From Cloacibacterium sp046296655 (GTDB lineage Bacteria; Bacteroidota; Bacteroidia; Flavobacteriales; Weeksellaceae), in the NCBI GenBank assembly GCA_046296655.1, contig JBKBLE010000001.1, forward strand, positions 1 to 64,000: 64,000 bases of DNA, read 5' to 3'. A program made the position numbers and the translations under genes. The notes beneath the pieces are model-generated. The model was not told the DNA's origin. It made no database searches and saw nothing but the letters and a program-made list of their open reading frames with translations. Positions 25,526 to 34,091 of this stretch are shown here, piece by piece; position 1 is the first letter of the stretch; each line of letters starts with the position of its first letter.

Positions 25526-27385
25526 ATGAAACTTTGTATTGCAGAAAAACCAAGTGTAGCAAGAGATATCGCTAAAGTTTTGGGAGCCACCACTCCTAAA
25601 AGTGGCTATATGGAAGGCAATGGTTACTGCGTAACGTGGACTTTCGGACATCTCTGTACCTTGAAAGAACCTCACGATTACGCTCCCGAATACAAAGCGT
25701 GGAATCTCTTCTTACTGCCCATAATTCCTAAAAATTTCGGAATTAAATTAATCAACAATACCAGAGTAGAAAGACAGTTCAAAGTTATAGAATCTTTGGT
25801 CAAAGAATGTGAGGAGGTCATCAATTGTGGGGATGCTGGTCAAGAAGGAGAACTCATTCAGCGATGGGTTTTACAAAAAGCCAAATGTGATAAACCTGTA
25901 AAAAGATTGTGGATTTCTTCTTTGACGGAAGACGCCATAAAAGAAGGTTTTGAAAAGTTAAAATCTGCAGATGATTACAAAAACCTTTACTTGGCAGGAA
26001 ACGCCAGAGCAATAGGAGATTGGCTTCTCGGAATCAATGCTACCCGTTTATTCACCAAAAAATTTGGCGGAAACAAAGCCGTTTTATCCATTGGGAGAGT
26101 GCAAACACCTACTTTGGCAATGCTAGTAAAACGCCAAAAAGAAATAGACGCCTTTGTGCAAAAAGACTATTGGGAACTCAAAACCAAATACCGAGAAGTG
26201 GTTTTCACAGCGGCAATTGACCGTTTACAATCGGCAGAAAGAGCAGAAAAAGGTTTGGAATATCTCAAACAAAATCTTTTTGAAATCATTGCTTTTGAAA
26301 TCAAAGAAGGAAAAGAAAAAAATCCACGATTGTTCGACTTAACGGGACTTCAGGTAGAGGCCAATAAAAAATACGGATTTTCAGCAGAAAGCACGCTGAA
26401 TTATATCCAAAGCCTCTACGAAAAAAAACACACCACTTATCCTAGAGTAGATACCACCTACCTTTCGGAGAACTTATATCCAAAAATTTCGGGAATTCTC
26501 AGAAGCATGAATTTTTATTCAGACTTAACGGCTCCTCTTTTAGAAGCGCCAATTCCAATGTCAAAAGCAGTCTTTGATGATGCCAAAGTCACAGACCATC
26601 ATGCGATTATCCCAACGGAAATTCCGCCAACTTCCAATTTAACCAGAGAAGAAAAATTAGTCTATGATTTGGTGGCAAAGCGTTTCATAGCGGTTTTCTA
26701 TCCAGAATGTAAAATTTCCAATACTTTGGTAGAAGGTCAGGTAGGAACCATCAATTTCAAAGCATCGGGAAAACAGATTTTGGAGCCTGGTTGGCGTGCA
26801 GTGTATGCCAAAGACCAGAAAGACACTTCAGAAAAAGACGAAAATAACGAAGAACAACTCATTCCCGAATTTACCGTTGGCGAAAAAGGCGAACACGAAC
26901 CTTTCGTGCATCAGGGAAGAACTTCTCCGCCAAAACCATATACAGAAGCTACATTGCTAAGAGCCATGGAAACCGCAGGAAGACAAGTGGAAGACGAAGA
27001 ACTGCGTGAACTTTTGAAAAACAACGGAATTGGTAGACCTTCTACCAGAGCAAACATCATAGAAACACTTTTTAAAAGAAAATACATCGAAAAGAAAAGG
27101 AAAAATCTTTTCGCGACTCAAACGGGTATTGATTTAATTGATACCATAGAAGATGAATTGTTAAAAAGTGCCGAACTAACAGGAGAGTGGGAACAAAAAC
27201 TTAGAAAAATTGAAAAAGGCGAATACGAAGCACAAAAATTCAAAGAAGAACTCATAGAAATGGTAACCCAGCTCACCAAAAAAGTTATCGACAGCAAAGG
27301 AAAAGTCATCTCTTTTCAAGAAGAAAAACCCACCAAAACCAAATCCAAAAAGAAAAAAGACACCAATCCCGGCGACCGAGAATAG
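25526..27385 (+). CDS. topB: DNA topoisomerase III (type IA)
   Basis: Relaxes and decatenates DNA by passing one strand through a transient single-strand break. It is 619 aa. The Toprim domain starts at MKLCIAEKPSVARDIAKVLG, with Glu at residue 6. The nucleophilic Tyr is in the TTYPRVDTTYLSE motif near residue 305, and LRAMETAGRQ and NNGIGRPSTRA are present. The usual DxDxEGE is here GDAGQEGELI, so the middle acidic residue is replaced by Gly. I believe related Bacteroidetes enzymes share this variation, but it should be compared. I chose ATG 25526 over an upstream in-frame TTG. The C-terminus is a basic, Lys-rich tail. Confidence 0.93.
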   Translation: MKLCIAEKPSVARDIAKVLGATTPKSGYMEGNGYCVTWTFGHLCTLKEPHDYAPEYKAWNLFLLPIIPKNFGIKLINNTRVERQFKVIESLVKECEEVINCGDAGQEGELIQRWVLQKAKCDKPVKRLWISSLTEDAIKEGFEKLKSADDYKNLYLAGNARAIGDWLLGINATRLFTKKFGGNKAVLSIGRVQTPTLAMLVKRQKEIDAFVQKDYWELKTKYREVVFTAAIDRLQSAERAEKGLEYLKQNLFEIIAFEIKEGKEKNPRLFDLTGLQVEANKKYGFSAESTLNYIQSLYEKKHTTYPRVDTTYLSENLYPKISGILRSMNFYSDLTAPLLEAPIPMSKAVFDDAKVTDHHAIIPTEIPPTSNLTREEKLVYDLVAKRFIAVFYPECKISNTLVEGQVGTINFKASGKQILEPGWRAVYAKDQKDTSEKDENNEEQLIPEFTVGEKGEHEPFVHQGRTSPPKPYTEATLLRAMETAGRQVEDEELRELLKNNGIGRPSTRANIIETLFKRKYIEKKRKNLFATQTGIDLIDTIEDELLKSAELTGEWEQKLRKIEKGEYEAQKFKEELIEMVTQLTKKVIDSKGKVISFQEEKPTKTKSKKKKDTNPGDRE

Positions 27386-27460
27386 TCGAAGTCCGGTATC
27401 TGAGCCCGTCGAATTCCGGTGGCTGAGCCTGTCGAAGCCATTTTTTTAAATGGCTTTTAA

Positions 27461-27508
27461 TCACCTCATAACCTTATCACCTTATCACCTCAAAACTTCA
27501 TAACTTTA
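27461..27508. repeat. 8-nt period repeat array
   Basis: Six octads: TCACCTCA, TAACCTTA, TCACCTTA, TCACCTCA, AAACTTCA and TAACTTTA. Confidence 0.65.
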
Positions 27509-27567
27509 ATTGGTGGCTGAGCCTATCGAAGCCACTTTGTCATTTCTTAGAAATCTCAAATTATAGA

Positions 27568-28118
27568 AAGTTTCCAGAACATCTCCGATGTTCCTCAGTG
27601 CCCTCAAAAACGCAATCCTGTCACTAATTCTCCGTGAACTTTGTGATAGAAATACTCTCACCTCTCACCTCGCATCTCGTATCTCGTATCTCATCCCGCA
27701 ACATATTCCATCCCGCTTCAAAGCGAATGAATTTCGCCAGCTTTGCTTCCTTAAAAACATAAAGAATATAAAAAAATCTTTGCGTTTAAAACAATTATCT
27801 GTTGGCGCAGATTTTTAATCGGTGACTACAAACCAGAACCCTGTCATTCTGAACGAAGCGTAGCAAAGTGAAGAATCTCTTTATAATAGAATAGGTTCTT
27901 TTCTACATACATAAACTGAAAAACCTGTGCACTTCCCAGAACATCTAGATGTTCCTCAGTGCGCTCAAAAACGCCATCATTTCACCCCATCTCCGTGAAC
28001 TTTGTGATATAAAATACTCCCAGTTTCCACCCCGTTTCAAGGCGAATGAATTTCGCCAACTTTGCTCCCTTAAAAACATAATGAGAATAAAAAAAATCTT
28101 TGCGTATAAAAACAATTA
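27568..28118. repeat. direct duplication of a composite intergenic module
   Basis: Both copies share, in the same order: CCAGAACATCT, GATGTTCCTCAGTGC, CTCCGTGAACTTTGTGATA, CGAATGAATTTCGCCA, CTTAAAAACATAA and AAATCTTTGCGT. They start about 365 bp apart and have diverged by small indels. The second lies directly downstream of the minus-strand gene at 28116. A weaker version of the last part is at 31655-31745. Confidence 0.75.
27655..27696. repeat. 7-nt period repeat array
   Basis: Six heptads: CTCTCAC twice, CTCGCAT, CTCGTAT twice, then CTCATCC. It lies inside the first composite module. Confidence 0.7.
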
Positions 28119-28760
28119 CCCAAGAAACCCCATCCCAAGAATCTCCTCACCCTCATAAATAGCAACAAACTGCAAAGCTTCCTCCTCTTGAAAATAGGAA
28201 TCAAAGATGAAAATGCCATTATCAGAGTTAACAACCTGCTCTTGAATCTCAAAACGGTAACTTTCATAATTCGGTAAAATAGAAACCAAATGCAGAGAGG
28301 GTAGAGGTTGTGGCATATTCAGCTGTACAGAAATCCCCTCGTCATAACTTGTTTTTTTAATAAAATCCTTCGCCGAAGGAATTATTCCAAAGACAAATGA
28401 AGAAAGCAATCTTTTCCCTTCTGTGGTTTTCAAACCTTGGTAAACAGTTCTTTTTCCACGTTCAGAAATGGTATCCAAATCTTTAATCGCGGTCATCAAT
28501 TTTGCGAATTTTTGATATAGATATCGGTCTCCACATTTTTTATAATAAGGATAAATGGCATTTCTAAGCATTTTCCCCGTTTTAGAACAATGCCCAAACT
28601 CACTGCTGTTTTCTCTTACTCGAGCATAGTTTTCCTTGGTTTTAAAATCATCTCGATTAAAACCACTTTTCTTGCGTACCACAGAAACCCCGTTCAGTTC
28701 ATAAAAAACCAAACCGTCTATAGACCCCTGAAATTGTAAAATGCTCTTGTATTTCGCCAT
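28116..28760 (-). CDS. conserved hypothetical protein
   Basis: 214 aa, soluble, no signal peptide. The N-terminus MAKYKSILQFQGSIDGLVFY, followed by VVRKKSGFNRDDFKTKENYARVRENSSEFGHCSKTGKMLR, matches a family of about 200-260 aa that is common in Bacteroidetes and has no known function (I recall openings such as MAKYKSIFKVEGTL). The N-terminal third is the conserved part; the rest is beta-rich. It is flanked on its 3' side by the duplicated repeat module and on its 5' side by short direct repeats of TAGTTATAGTA. It may belong to the mobile or accessory fraction, but nothing proves that. Confidence 0.7.
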   Translation of the reverse strand: MAKYKSILQFQGSIDGLVFYELNGVSVVRKKSGFNRDDFKTKENYARVRENSSEFGHCSKTGKMLRNAIYPYYKKCGDRYLYQKFAKLMTAIKDLDTISERGKRTVYQGLKTTEGKRLLSSFVFGIIPSAKDFIKKTSYDEGISVQLNMPQPLPSLHLVSILPNYESYRFEIQEQVVNSDNGIFIFDSYFQEEEALQFVAIYEGEEILGMGFLG

Positions 28761-28807
28761 GGGTTAATCAAATGAATATCAAAAGTAAGGAATCGTCATG
28801 ACATGCA

Positions 28808-28846
28808 CAACTTTAATATATAGTTATAGTATAGTTATAGTATAGT
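28808..28846. repeat. short direct repeats, TAGTTATAGTA
   Basis: TAGTTATAGTA repeats at about 12-bp spacing, upstream of both the minus-strand hypothetical gene and the divergent lipoprotein gene. It may be a promoter-region repeat. Confidence 0.5.
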
Positions 28847-28966
28847 TGATATATAAATAATTAATGTTATATTTGTATAAAAGTAGTAAACGAAGGGTGT
28901 TATAAGCAATGTATTCTAATAATGAATAAATCACTGTAATATCCAAAAAAGAGGGATAACTGAATC

Positions 28967-29491
28967 ATGAATAAAAGAATACTTTTTCTAGTCATAATAA
29001 TACTCACGGTAATTTCTTGTGGTTCTCGCAAAACGGTGTCTCACAAACCTAACACTTCCACAGAGAATCTTAGAAACCTAACCTCCAAATTTGAAGGTCA
29101 AAATTCTTATCAAGTCAAAAAAATCCTAAATGACGCAGAAGATTTCTTAGGAACACCATATAAGTTTGGCGGAACCAGCAAGTCTGGTCTAGATTGCAGC
29201 GGTTTGGTCATCAAGGTCTACAATGAGAACAAGGTGAAAATGCCAAGACGTTCCATAGACCAAGCAAAACAAGGAAAAAAAATAGAAATTTGGGAAGCAA
29301 AACCCGGTGATTTGTTGTTTTTTGCGACCAATGGTAATGGAGCAGTTTCGCATGTAGGTATCGTAAAAGAAATTAAAAACAGAGGCGAAATTACCTTCAT
29401 TCATGCTTCTACGTCTAAAGGAGTAATCGTATCTTCGCTGAACGAAAAATATTGGAACAAAGCTTTTCTCTTTGCCAAAAGAGTACTCTAA
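28967..29491 (+). CDS. NlpC/P60 family lipoprotein
   Basis: Probably a cell-wall endopeptidase that cuts peptide crosslinks in the periplasm. It is 174 aa. The lipoprotein signal ends ISCGS, with the acylated Cys at residue 18. The NlpC/P60 domain fills about 55-174. The catalytic Cys is in GLDCSGLVIKVY and the His in AVSHVGIVKE, with a later polar residue in TFIHAST. The length fits the Spr/NlpC group. The next gene starts three bases after its stop, so they are likely co-transcribed. Confidence 0.92.
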   Translation: MNKRILFLVIIILTVISCGSRKTVSHKPNTSTENLRNLTSKFEGQNSYQVKKILNDAEDFLGTPYKFGGTSKSGLDCSGLVIKVYNENKVKMPRRSIDQAKQGKKIEIWEAKPGDLLFFATNGNGAVSHVGIVKEIKNRGEITFIHASTSKGVIVSSLNEKYWNKAFLFAKRVL

Positions 29492-29494
29492 ATA

Positions 29495-29959
29495 ATGAAT
29501 TATATTATCCAAAAACTTAAAAATTTACCGTATCATACACATTTGGGTTCACTCTTAAAACCTATAGAAAGTGAACTGAAAGAATATCAGTTTTTAATAA
29601 CAGATTACCTTTTCCTCTCTCCTGAAAAGGACTTGCCGATTCAGAATTTTTCCAGCAATTATGAAATCTTTGATGCTGAAAATTTTTTAGACTTAGCCCA
29701 AAAAGATATCAAGTTCAATTGTGGATATTTTGCAGCTATTCCCAAGGATAAAGAGATTGTTTTAGACTTAGAAAATTTACCGTATGTAGAAGGAAATCCA
29801 GAAATTTGGTATAATGATTTTTTAAGAGATGACGCCGAAATAGAGATTTATGCTTACGATGGCAGTTATAGCCTAATAAAATTTAAAAATTCAAAATTAT
29901 CTAATACCTTTGCAGAGTATTTTCCAGAGGCTGAATTGCTGGAGAATTTTCAATTTTAA
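29495..29959 (+). CDS. hypothetical protein
   Basis: 154 aa, acidic and soluble, without a signal peptide; I do not recognise the family. The composition (many Leu, Glu, Asp, aromatic residues, SLIKFKNSKLSNTFAEYFPEAE near the end) suggests a compact alpha/beta fold. It starts 3 nt after the NlpC/P60 gene and ends 19 nt before dapD, so all three are probably one unit. Confidence 0.75.
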   Translation: MNYIIQKLKNLPYHTHLGSLLKPIESELKEYQFLITDYLFLSPEKDLPIQNFSSNYEIFDAENFLDLAQKDIKFNCGYFAAIPKDKEIVLDLENLPYVEGNPEIWYNDFLRDDAEIEIYAYDGSYSLIKFKNSKLSNTFAEYFPEAELLENFQF

Positions 29960-29978
29960 CTAAAAAATTAAAATAATT

Positions 29979-30791
29979 ATGTCTTTACAACAAACCATTG
30001 AGAACATTTGGGATAACAGAGATTTATTACAAAAAGAAGAGAGCAAAACTGCGATTAGAGAAGTGATTGCTCTTTTAGATAAAGGCGAATTGCGTGTTGC
30101 AGAACCTACAGAAAACGGTTGGCAAGTAAACGAATGGGTGAAAAAAGCAGTAGTAATGTATTTCCCTATTCAGAAAATGGAAACCATAGAAGTTGGTCCT
30201 TTTGAATTCCATGATAAAATTCCTTTGAAGAAAAATTATGCAGAAAAAGGAGTGAGAGTGGTTCCTCATGCTGTGGCTAGAGAAGGGGCTTATATTTCTC
30301 CAGGAGTTATTTTAATGCCTTCTTATGTAAACATCGGGGCGTATGTAGATTCCGGAACTATGGTAGATACTTGGGCAACGGTAGGTTCTTGTGCTCAAAT
30401 TGGTAAAAACGTTCACTTAAGCGGTGGAGTAGGAATTGGTGGAGTTCTCGAACCATTACAAGCAGCTCCAGTAATCATTGAAGATGATTGTTTCGTGGGT
30501 TCTAGATGTATTGTGGTAGAAGGAGTTCATGTAGAAAAAGAAGCAGTTTTAGGAGCAAATGTAGTGCTTACAGCTTCTACTAAAATTATAGACGTTACGG
30601 GTGATACTCCAGTAGAATTGAAAGGTAGAGTTCCTGCGCGTTCTGTGGTGATTCCGGGAAGTTATACGAAGCAATTTCCTGCAGGCGAATTCCAAGTTCC
30701 TTGTGCTTTAATTATCGGTAAAAGAAAAGAATCTACAGATAAGAAAACCTCTCTTAACGATGCTTTAAGAGAAAATAACGTAGCTGTGTAA
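29979..30791 (+). CDS. dapD: 2,3,4,5-tetrahydropyridine-2,6-dicarboxylate N-succinyltransferase
   Basis: The succinyl-CoA-dependent step of the lysine/diaminopimelate pathway. It is 270 aa, the usual length. The N-terminal helical domain ends near residue 100, and a left-handed beta-helix of hexapeptide repeats follows (YISPGVILMPSYVNIGAYVD, GSCAQIGKNVHLSGGVGIGG). The C-terminus matches the family. It supplies diaminopimelate for peptidoglycan, which fits the wall enzyme two genes upstream. Lysine made here can be broken down by lat and pcd about 10 kb away. Confidence 0.95.
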   Translation: MSLQQTIENIWDNRDLLQKEESKTAIREVIALLDKGELRVAEPTENGWQVNEWVKKAVVMYFPIQKMETIEVGPFEFHDKIPLKKNYAEKGVRVVPHAVAREGAYISPGVILMPSYVNIGAYVDSGTMVDTWATVGSCAQIGKNVHLSGGVGIGGVLEPLQAAPVIIEDDCFVGSRCIVVEGVHVEKEAVLGANVVLTASTKIIDVTGDTPVELKGRVPARSVVIPGSYTKQFPAGEFQVPCALIIGKRKESTDKKTSLNDALRENNVAV

Positions 30792-31544
30792 ATGGAGAAA
30801 ATTGTAGTATACACTGCTATTTTTGGAGGGTATAATGAACTTATTGAACAACCTCAATTCGAAAATGTAGATTACGTTTGTTTTACAGACCGTAATCTAT
30901 CATCTTCTAGTTGGAAGGTGGTGGTGGTTCCAGAACCGCCAGTTGGCAACGACAATACCCGAAACAACAGATACTACAAAATTTTACCACATCTTCATTT
31001 GCAGGATTATCAATACAGCATTTATATTGATGGTAATTTTATCATCAAAAAAAATCCACATTTGTTGATTGAAAATTTCTTGAATGAAGAAGTTTCCATG
31101 GCGTGTTTTGATCATAATCAAACCATCATGGATCCTAGAAATTGCGTTTATCAAGAATATGAAGCCATCGTAGCATTAGCCGAAACTGAAAATAAGGTAA
31201 AAGACGATTTAGAAGTCATCAAGAAACATATTGATTTCCTAAAATCTGAAAATTATCCTGAAAACAATGGTCTTATTTCTGGTGGAGTGTTAGTAAGAAA
31301 ACATACCGACGAAAAGCTCATCAAAGTCATGGAAGAATGGTGGTATTTCGTGAAGAATTTTTCTAAAAGAGACCAATTGAGTTTCAATTATGTCGCTTGG
31401 AAACATCATTTTAAATACAATGTAATTCCGGGAGACATCAGAAAGAAAAATGATTACGTTTACCTTCTTGGGAAGCATAAAAGCAATATTGCTAAAGACT
31501 TATGGAAATATAAAATCAAACGATTTTTAGGCCTTAACTCATAA
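30792..31544 (+). CDS. DUF616/TOD1-like glycosyltransferase-type protein
   Basis: 250 aa. It opens VVYTAIFGGYNELIEQPQ, then VDYVCFTDRN and YSIYIDGNFIIKKNP, a pattern typical of DUF616 proteins, which resemble family 8-like sugar transferases. The IDGN segment takes the place of a DxD metal motif. It starts one base after the dapD stop, so it is translationally linked with that operon, and is followed by a terminator. The acceptor is unknown; surface polysaccharide is the likely setting, as two glycosyltransferase genes follow nearby on the opposite strand. Confidence 0.8.
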   Translation: MEKIVVYTAIFGGYNELIEQPQFENVDYVCFTDRNLSSSSWKVVVVPEPPVGNDNTRNNRYYKILPHLHLQDYQYSIYIDGNFIIKKNPHLLIENFLNEEVSMACFDHNQTIMDPRNCVYQEYEAIVALAETENKVKDDLEVIKKHIDFLKSENYPENNGLISGGVLVRKHTDEKLIKVMEEWWYFVKNFSKRDQLSFNYVAWKHHFKYNVIPGDIRKKNDYVYLLGKHKSNIAKDLWKYKIKRFLGLNS

Positions 31545-31577
31545 AAAAAAAACCTACTCTTTACGAGTAGATTTTTT
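31545..31577 (+). terminator. terminator after the DUF616 gene
   Basis: A 6-bp stem (31554-31559 with 31565-31570) extended by A-T pairs, then six T. Confidence 0.7.
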
Positions 31578-31654
31578 ATTTATAAATTGTTGTCTTTTAT
31601 TCATAAAACACAAAGAATTTCAATTATTTACTTTATTTTTTTTTTTTTAATCTA

Positions 31655-31745
31655 AAACTCTTAGCTTCATCAATTCGATAGCGAATTTTAACTTTGCTTT
31701 CTTGATTATTTTTGTTTTATGCAATTAATCTTTGCGTTTAAAAAT
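31655..31745. repeat. degenerate copy of the composite module
   Basis: It contains GCGAATTTTAACTTTGCTTTCTTG followed by AATCTTTGCGTTTAAAA, the order and spacing seen at the ends of the 27.6 and 28.0 kb modules. Nothing else is seen in the 231 bp between the two genes. Confidence 0.5.
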
Positions 31746-31775
31746 AAATTAGATTTTTCTGATGACGATGGTTTA

Positions 31776-32594
31776 TTAATTTTCTTCTAATTTTTTCAAT
31801 CCATTATGCGTAACGTATCTTTTTAGCCTTTGATTTTCTTTCATAATGGCTTCATTCACACTTTGGTCGCTCCAATTTTCTTTGTGATAAAGGTGATATT
31901 GTACTGCAAAATTTCTAAGCGAATACAAGTGATAACCCATTCCCTCAAAACGCCAAGTTAAGTCAATATCTTCACCAATTGCGGGCAAAACATAATCTTC
32001 ATTAAACCCATTTATTTTTTCCAATGCTGATTTGTAACAAGAAAAATTACAACCTTTTATTTGGCTCATTTTTCTAAGGTAAGCAATGAAAGAAAATATA
32101 GATTTTGGTGAAATATAAATTCCTTCTTCATAGAATTTTGCACCATCTTTTTTGATGGATTTTATCTCGGGGAGAATCACTTTTGCAAACTCAGAAACCG
32201 TTTTTGCGTTTCTTAATTGGTCAGAATAATTAGGACCGAGCTTGATTCTTTTACCCGCTAAAATTCTATCTTCTCGAGCAAATTTTAAGTGATTTTCTAT
32301 AAAATTTGGGTGTAAAACGCAATCACCATCTATAAAAATAAAATAATCAGCATCTATTGTTCTAATGGTATTGTTGAGCGCTTTATTTTTTTGCCAACCT
32401 AGATCTTCTTGAGTTAAGTGAATTAAATCTAACTTTCCACTGTAGTTTTTGACGAAATCAGCCATTTCTGTACTGTTTCCATCCTCGGAAATCACAGTTA
32501 TAAAGTCAGAAACACTTTGTTGCTCTACAGATTTTAAAACGACGGCTAAATCGGCAGTATTTTTATATACAGAAATGATAAGTGCTGTTTTCAT
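31776..32594 (-). CDS. family 2 glycosyltransferase
   Basis: 272 aa GT-A type transferase, cytoplasmic. It opens MKTALIISVYKNTADLAVVL (nucleotide-binding strand), has the metal motif in YFIFIDGDCVLHPNF, and the late acidic motif AIGEDIDLTWRFEGMG that usually holds the catalytic base. This is the arrangement of the galactosyltransferase-like GT2 group. The neighbour upstream on the same strand is a second family 2 enzyme of the same size, so the two probably act one after the other on a glycan such as LPS core or capsule. Confidence 0.9.
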   Translation of the reverse strand: MKTALIISVYKNTADLAVVLKSVEQQSVSDFITVISEDGNSTEMADFVKNYSGKLDLIHLTQEDLGWQKNKALNNTIRTIDADYFIFIDGDCVLHPNFIENHLKFAREDRILAGKRIKLGPNYSDQLRNAKTVSEFAKVILPEIKSIKKDGAKFYEEGIYISPKSIFSFIAYLRKMSQIKGCNFSCYKSALEKINGFNEDYVLPAIGEDIDLTWRFEGMGYHLYSLRNFAVQYHLYHKENWSDQSVNEAIMKENQRLKRYVTHNGLKKLEEN

Positions 32595-32682
32595 ATGTAG
32601 TTACTTATTGTTTTTTTAAGGTCATATGCAATCGCTGATTCTTCATTAGCGTTTGTATTTTCTAATTATGGCGATTTCATAC

Positions 32683-33498
32683 TTATAAATTGGTGGTGAT
32701 TCCTTGTTCAGTCCAAGTAAGTTTTTGGTCTCTTGTGTTTTTTCTGATGGCATTGTTTTTTGCCCAAGTTTCAGAATTTACATAACCTCTTGCATGGTCT
32801 AGATGTAAACAAATTGCGCTGTATCTGATTTGTTTTCCTTTGATTCCTAGATTTTCTAGCCTTTCTCCTAATTCTCGGTCTTGTCCACCATATTGCATCT
32901 CTTGGTTGAATCCATTGATTTTAACCAAATCTTTTTTCCATCCAGAAGCGTTATGACCATTCCAAGATGGTTTAGTAGGGGTTAAAAAATTGAGGAGTTT
33001 CGCTTTGAAAGCTTTAGCTGTTAATTTGTTATTTTTGAAAGATTTTTTCAAACCATTTTGGGTTAACCAATTCACATCAAAACACTTTTGTGAAAGCACA
33101 TCTTCTCTACTGATGAGTTTTGAAATATTCATGGGCAACATGAAATAACCTCCCGATAAAAATCTTCCCGATTCTCTATTGTTAAGGTGAGTTTCTACAA
33201 AATCTTTTCTGGGAATACAATCTCCATCAGTAAAAATCAAATAATCCGTAGTAGAAGCAAGGATGGCTTTATTTAGAATTTGTGATTTCTGAAAACCATT
33301 GTCTTCTTGCCAAACATGAATAATAGGAATATCGAGTTCAGTTTTGTATTTCTCAATCAAGTTTTTTGTGGCTTCTCTAGAGCCATCATCAGCAATAATA
33401 ATTTCGAAATCTTTGGTAGTTTGTACGCTAAATCCCCAAATCACTTTTTCTAGCCATTCTTCCGAATTATAGGTACTAAAAATTACCGATGCTTTCAT
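32683..33498 (-). CDS. family 2 glycosyltransferase
   Basis: 271 aa, a paralogue of the next gene on this strand. It opens MKASVIFSTYNSEEWLEKVI, with DxD in YLIFTDGDCIPRKDF and the acceptor-site motif NQEMQYGGQDRELGERLENLG. Conserved Trp and His residues (PSWNGHNASGWKKDL, ICLHLDHARGY) match the Glyco_transf_7C type C-terminus. The ATG at 33496-33498 fits the family start. The pair is separated by 88 nt. Confidence 0.9.
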   Translation of the reverse strand: MKASVIFSTYNSEEWLEKVIWGFSVQTTKDFEIIIADDGSREATKNLIEKYKTELDIPIIHVWQEDNGFQKSQILNKAILASTTDYLIFTDGDCIPRKDFVETHLNNRESGRFLSGGYFMLPMNISKLISREDVLSQKCFDVNWLTQNGLKKSFKNNKLTAKAFKAKLLNFLTPTKPSWNGHNASGWKKDLVKINGFNQEMQYGGQDRELGERLENLGIKGKQIRYSAICLHLDHARGYVNSETWAKNNAIRKNTRDQKLTWTEQGITTNL

Positions 33499-33642
33499 AT
33501 TTTTTATATTTCGTCACAAAGATACTTTTTTAGCCTAATATTCAAAAATTCCGCAGAACGATATTTGTTACGTTCAAAAAATTGAAAAATAATTTCATTT
33601 TCAAAAAAATCTCTATATTTTCAAAAAAGAATTAGACAAAAA

Positions 33643-33687
33643 ATGAAAAATTTAAACTTAATCCATCATCATTATCATCTCATCTAA
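33643..33687 (+). CDS. hisL: histidine leader peptide
   Basis: A 14-codon ORF encoding MKNLNLIHHHYHLI, with four His among five consecutive residues. It lies upstream of a terminator hairpin and the remains of the his operon, as in enteric hisL leaders. When charged tRNA-His is scarce, a ribosome would stall on the CAT codons at 33664-33678. The stop codon overlaps one arm of the antiterminator. Confidence 0.85.
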   Translation: MKNLNLIHHHYHLI

Positions 33688-33766
33688 AGGCGAGTTGATA
33701 ATGTATCATGTATTATAGTTAATAAAATATTTACGATCCGCCTTGAGGTTTTCAGGCGGATTTTTC
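33687..33766 (+). promoter_or_regulatory. his operon attenuator
   Basis: The terminator stem pairs ATCCGCC (33736-33742) with GGCGGAT (33755-33761) and a T-run follows. AAGGCG (33687-33692), right at the hisL stop, can pair instead with CGCCTT (33739-33744), breaking the terminator. A ribosome that completes hisL covers AAGGCG, and one stalled at the His codons leaves it free. The expected switch is therefore complete in the sequence. Confidence 0.75.
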
Positions 33767-33811
33767 TTTTTCATCACTGCAGAACTCGAGGCTTAAAAAT
33801 AAAATCAAAAA

Positions 33812-34012
33812 ATGAGTTCACTAAAAATTGCAGTTCAAAAAAGCGGAAGACTTTTCGAAGATTCTATTAAACTTCTCAAAGATTGCGGGATTTCTTATGA
33901 TAATGGCAAAGACCAATTAAAAGTTCAAGTAGAAAATTTCCCTATCGAAATCTATTTCCTTAGAAATTCAGATATTCCTCAATACGTAGAAGATGGAGTG
34001 GTAACTCTTTAA
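33812..34012 (+). pseudogene. hisG: hisG fragment (ATP phosphoribosyltransferase, N-terminal)
   Basis: The first 66 residues match HisG (LKIAVQKSGRLFEDSIKLLKDCGI, IEIYFLRNSDIPQYVEDGVV), and then the frame hits TAA immediately after VVTL. A normal enzyme is about 285 aa and continues with the phosphate-binding part. The break falls directly next to a 7-nt repeat array (34013-34091), and the rest of hisG plus hisD, hisC and hisB are absent. The fragment keeps part of the active-site region but cannot fold as an enzyme. Confidence 0.9.
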
Positions 34013-34091
34013 ATTTTAGATTTTAGATTTTGTAATTTAAAAATATAGATTCTAAAAATCGTAAATCACAAATCGTAATTCGTAAATAAAT
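34008..34091. repeat. 7-nt period repeat array at the hisG break
   Basis: Heptads such as TTTAGAT (twice) and, near the end, AATCGTA (twice), AATCACA and ATTCGTA run from the hisG stop to the hisH ATG. The array takes the place of several kilobases of normal his genes. Confidence 0.65.

Larger units (their letters stand above)
27386..28115. other. 730-bp repeat-dense intergenic region
   Basis: No gene is visible. It holds two copies of a phrase like GGTGGCTGAGCCTGTCGAAG (27419-27440 and 27512-27535), an octad array (27461-27508), and a heptad array (27655-27696). A composite module occurs twice (about 27568-27805 and 27933-28118), and a phrase resembling GTCATTCTGAACGAAGCG lies at 27842-27859. 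Such phrases recur in intergenic DNA of many Bacteroidetes. Short ORFs inside the modules are by-products of the repeats. Confidence 0.7.

Noticed and set aside
27588..28158. two plus-strand ORFs of 69-76 aa sharing a FLSALKNAI-like start
   Set aside because: They are translations of the duplicated intergenic module, with indels and no family resemblance; the likeness is due to the repeat.
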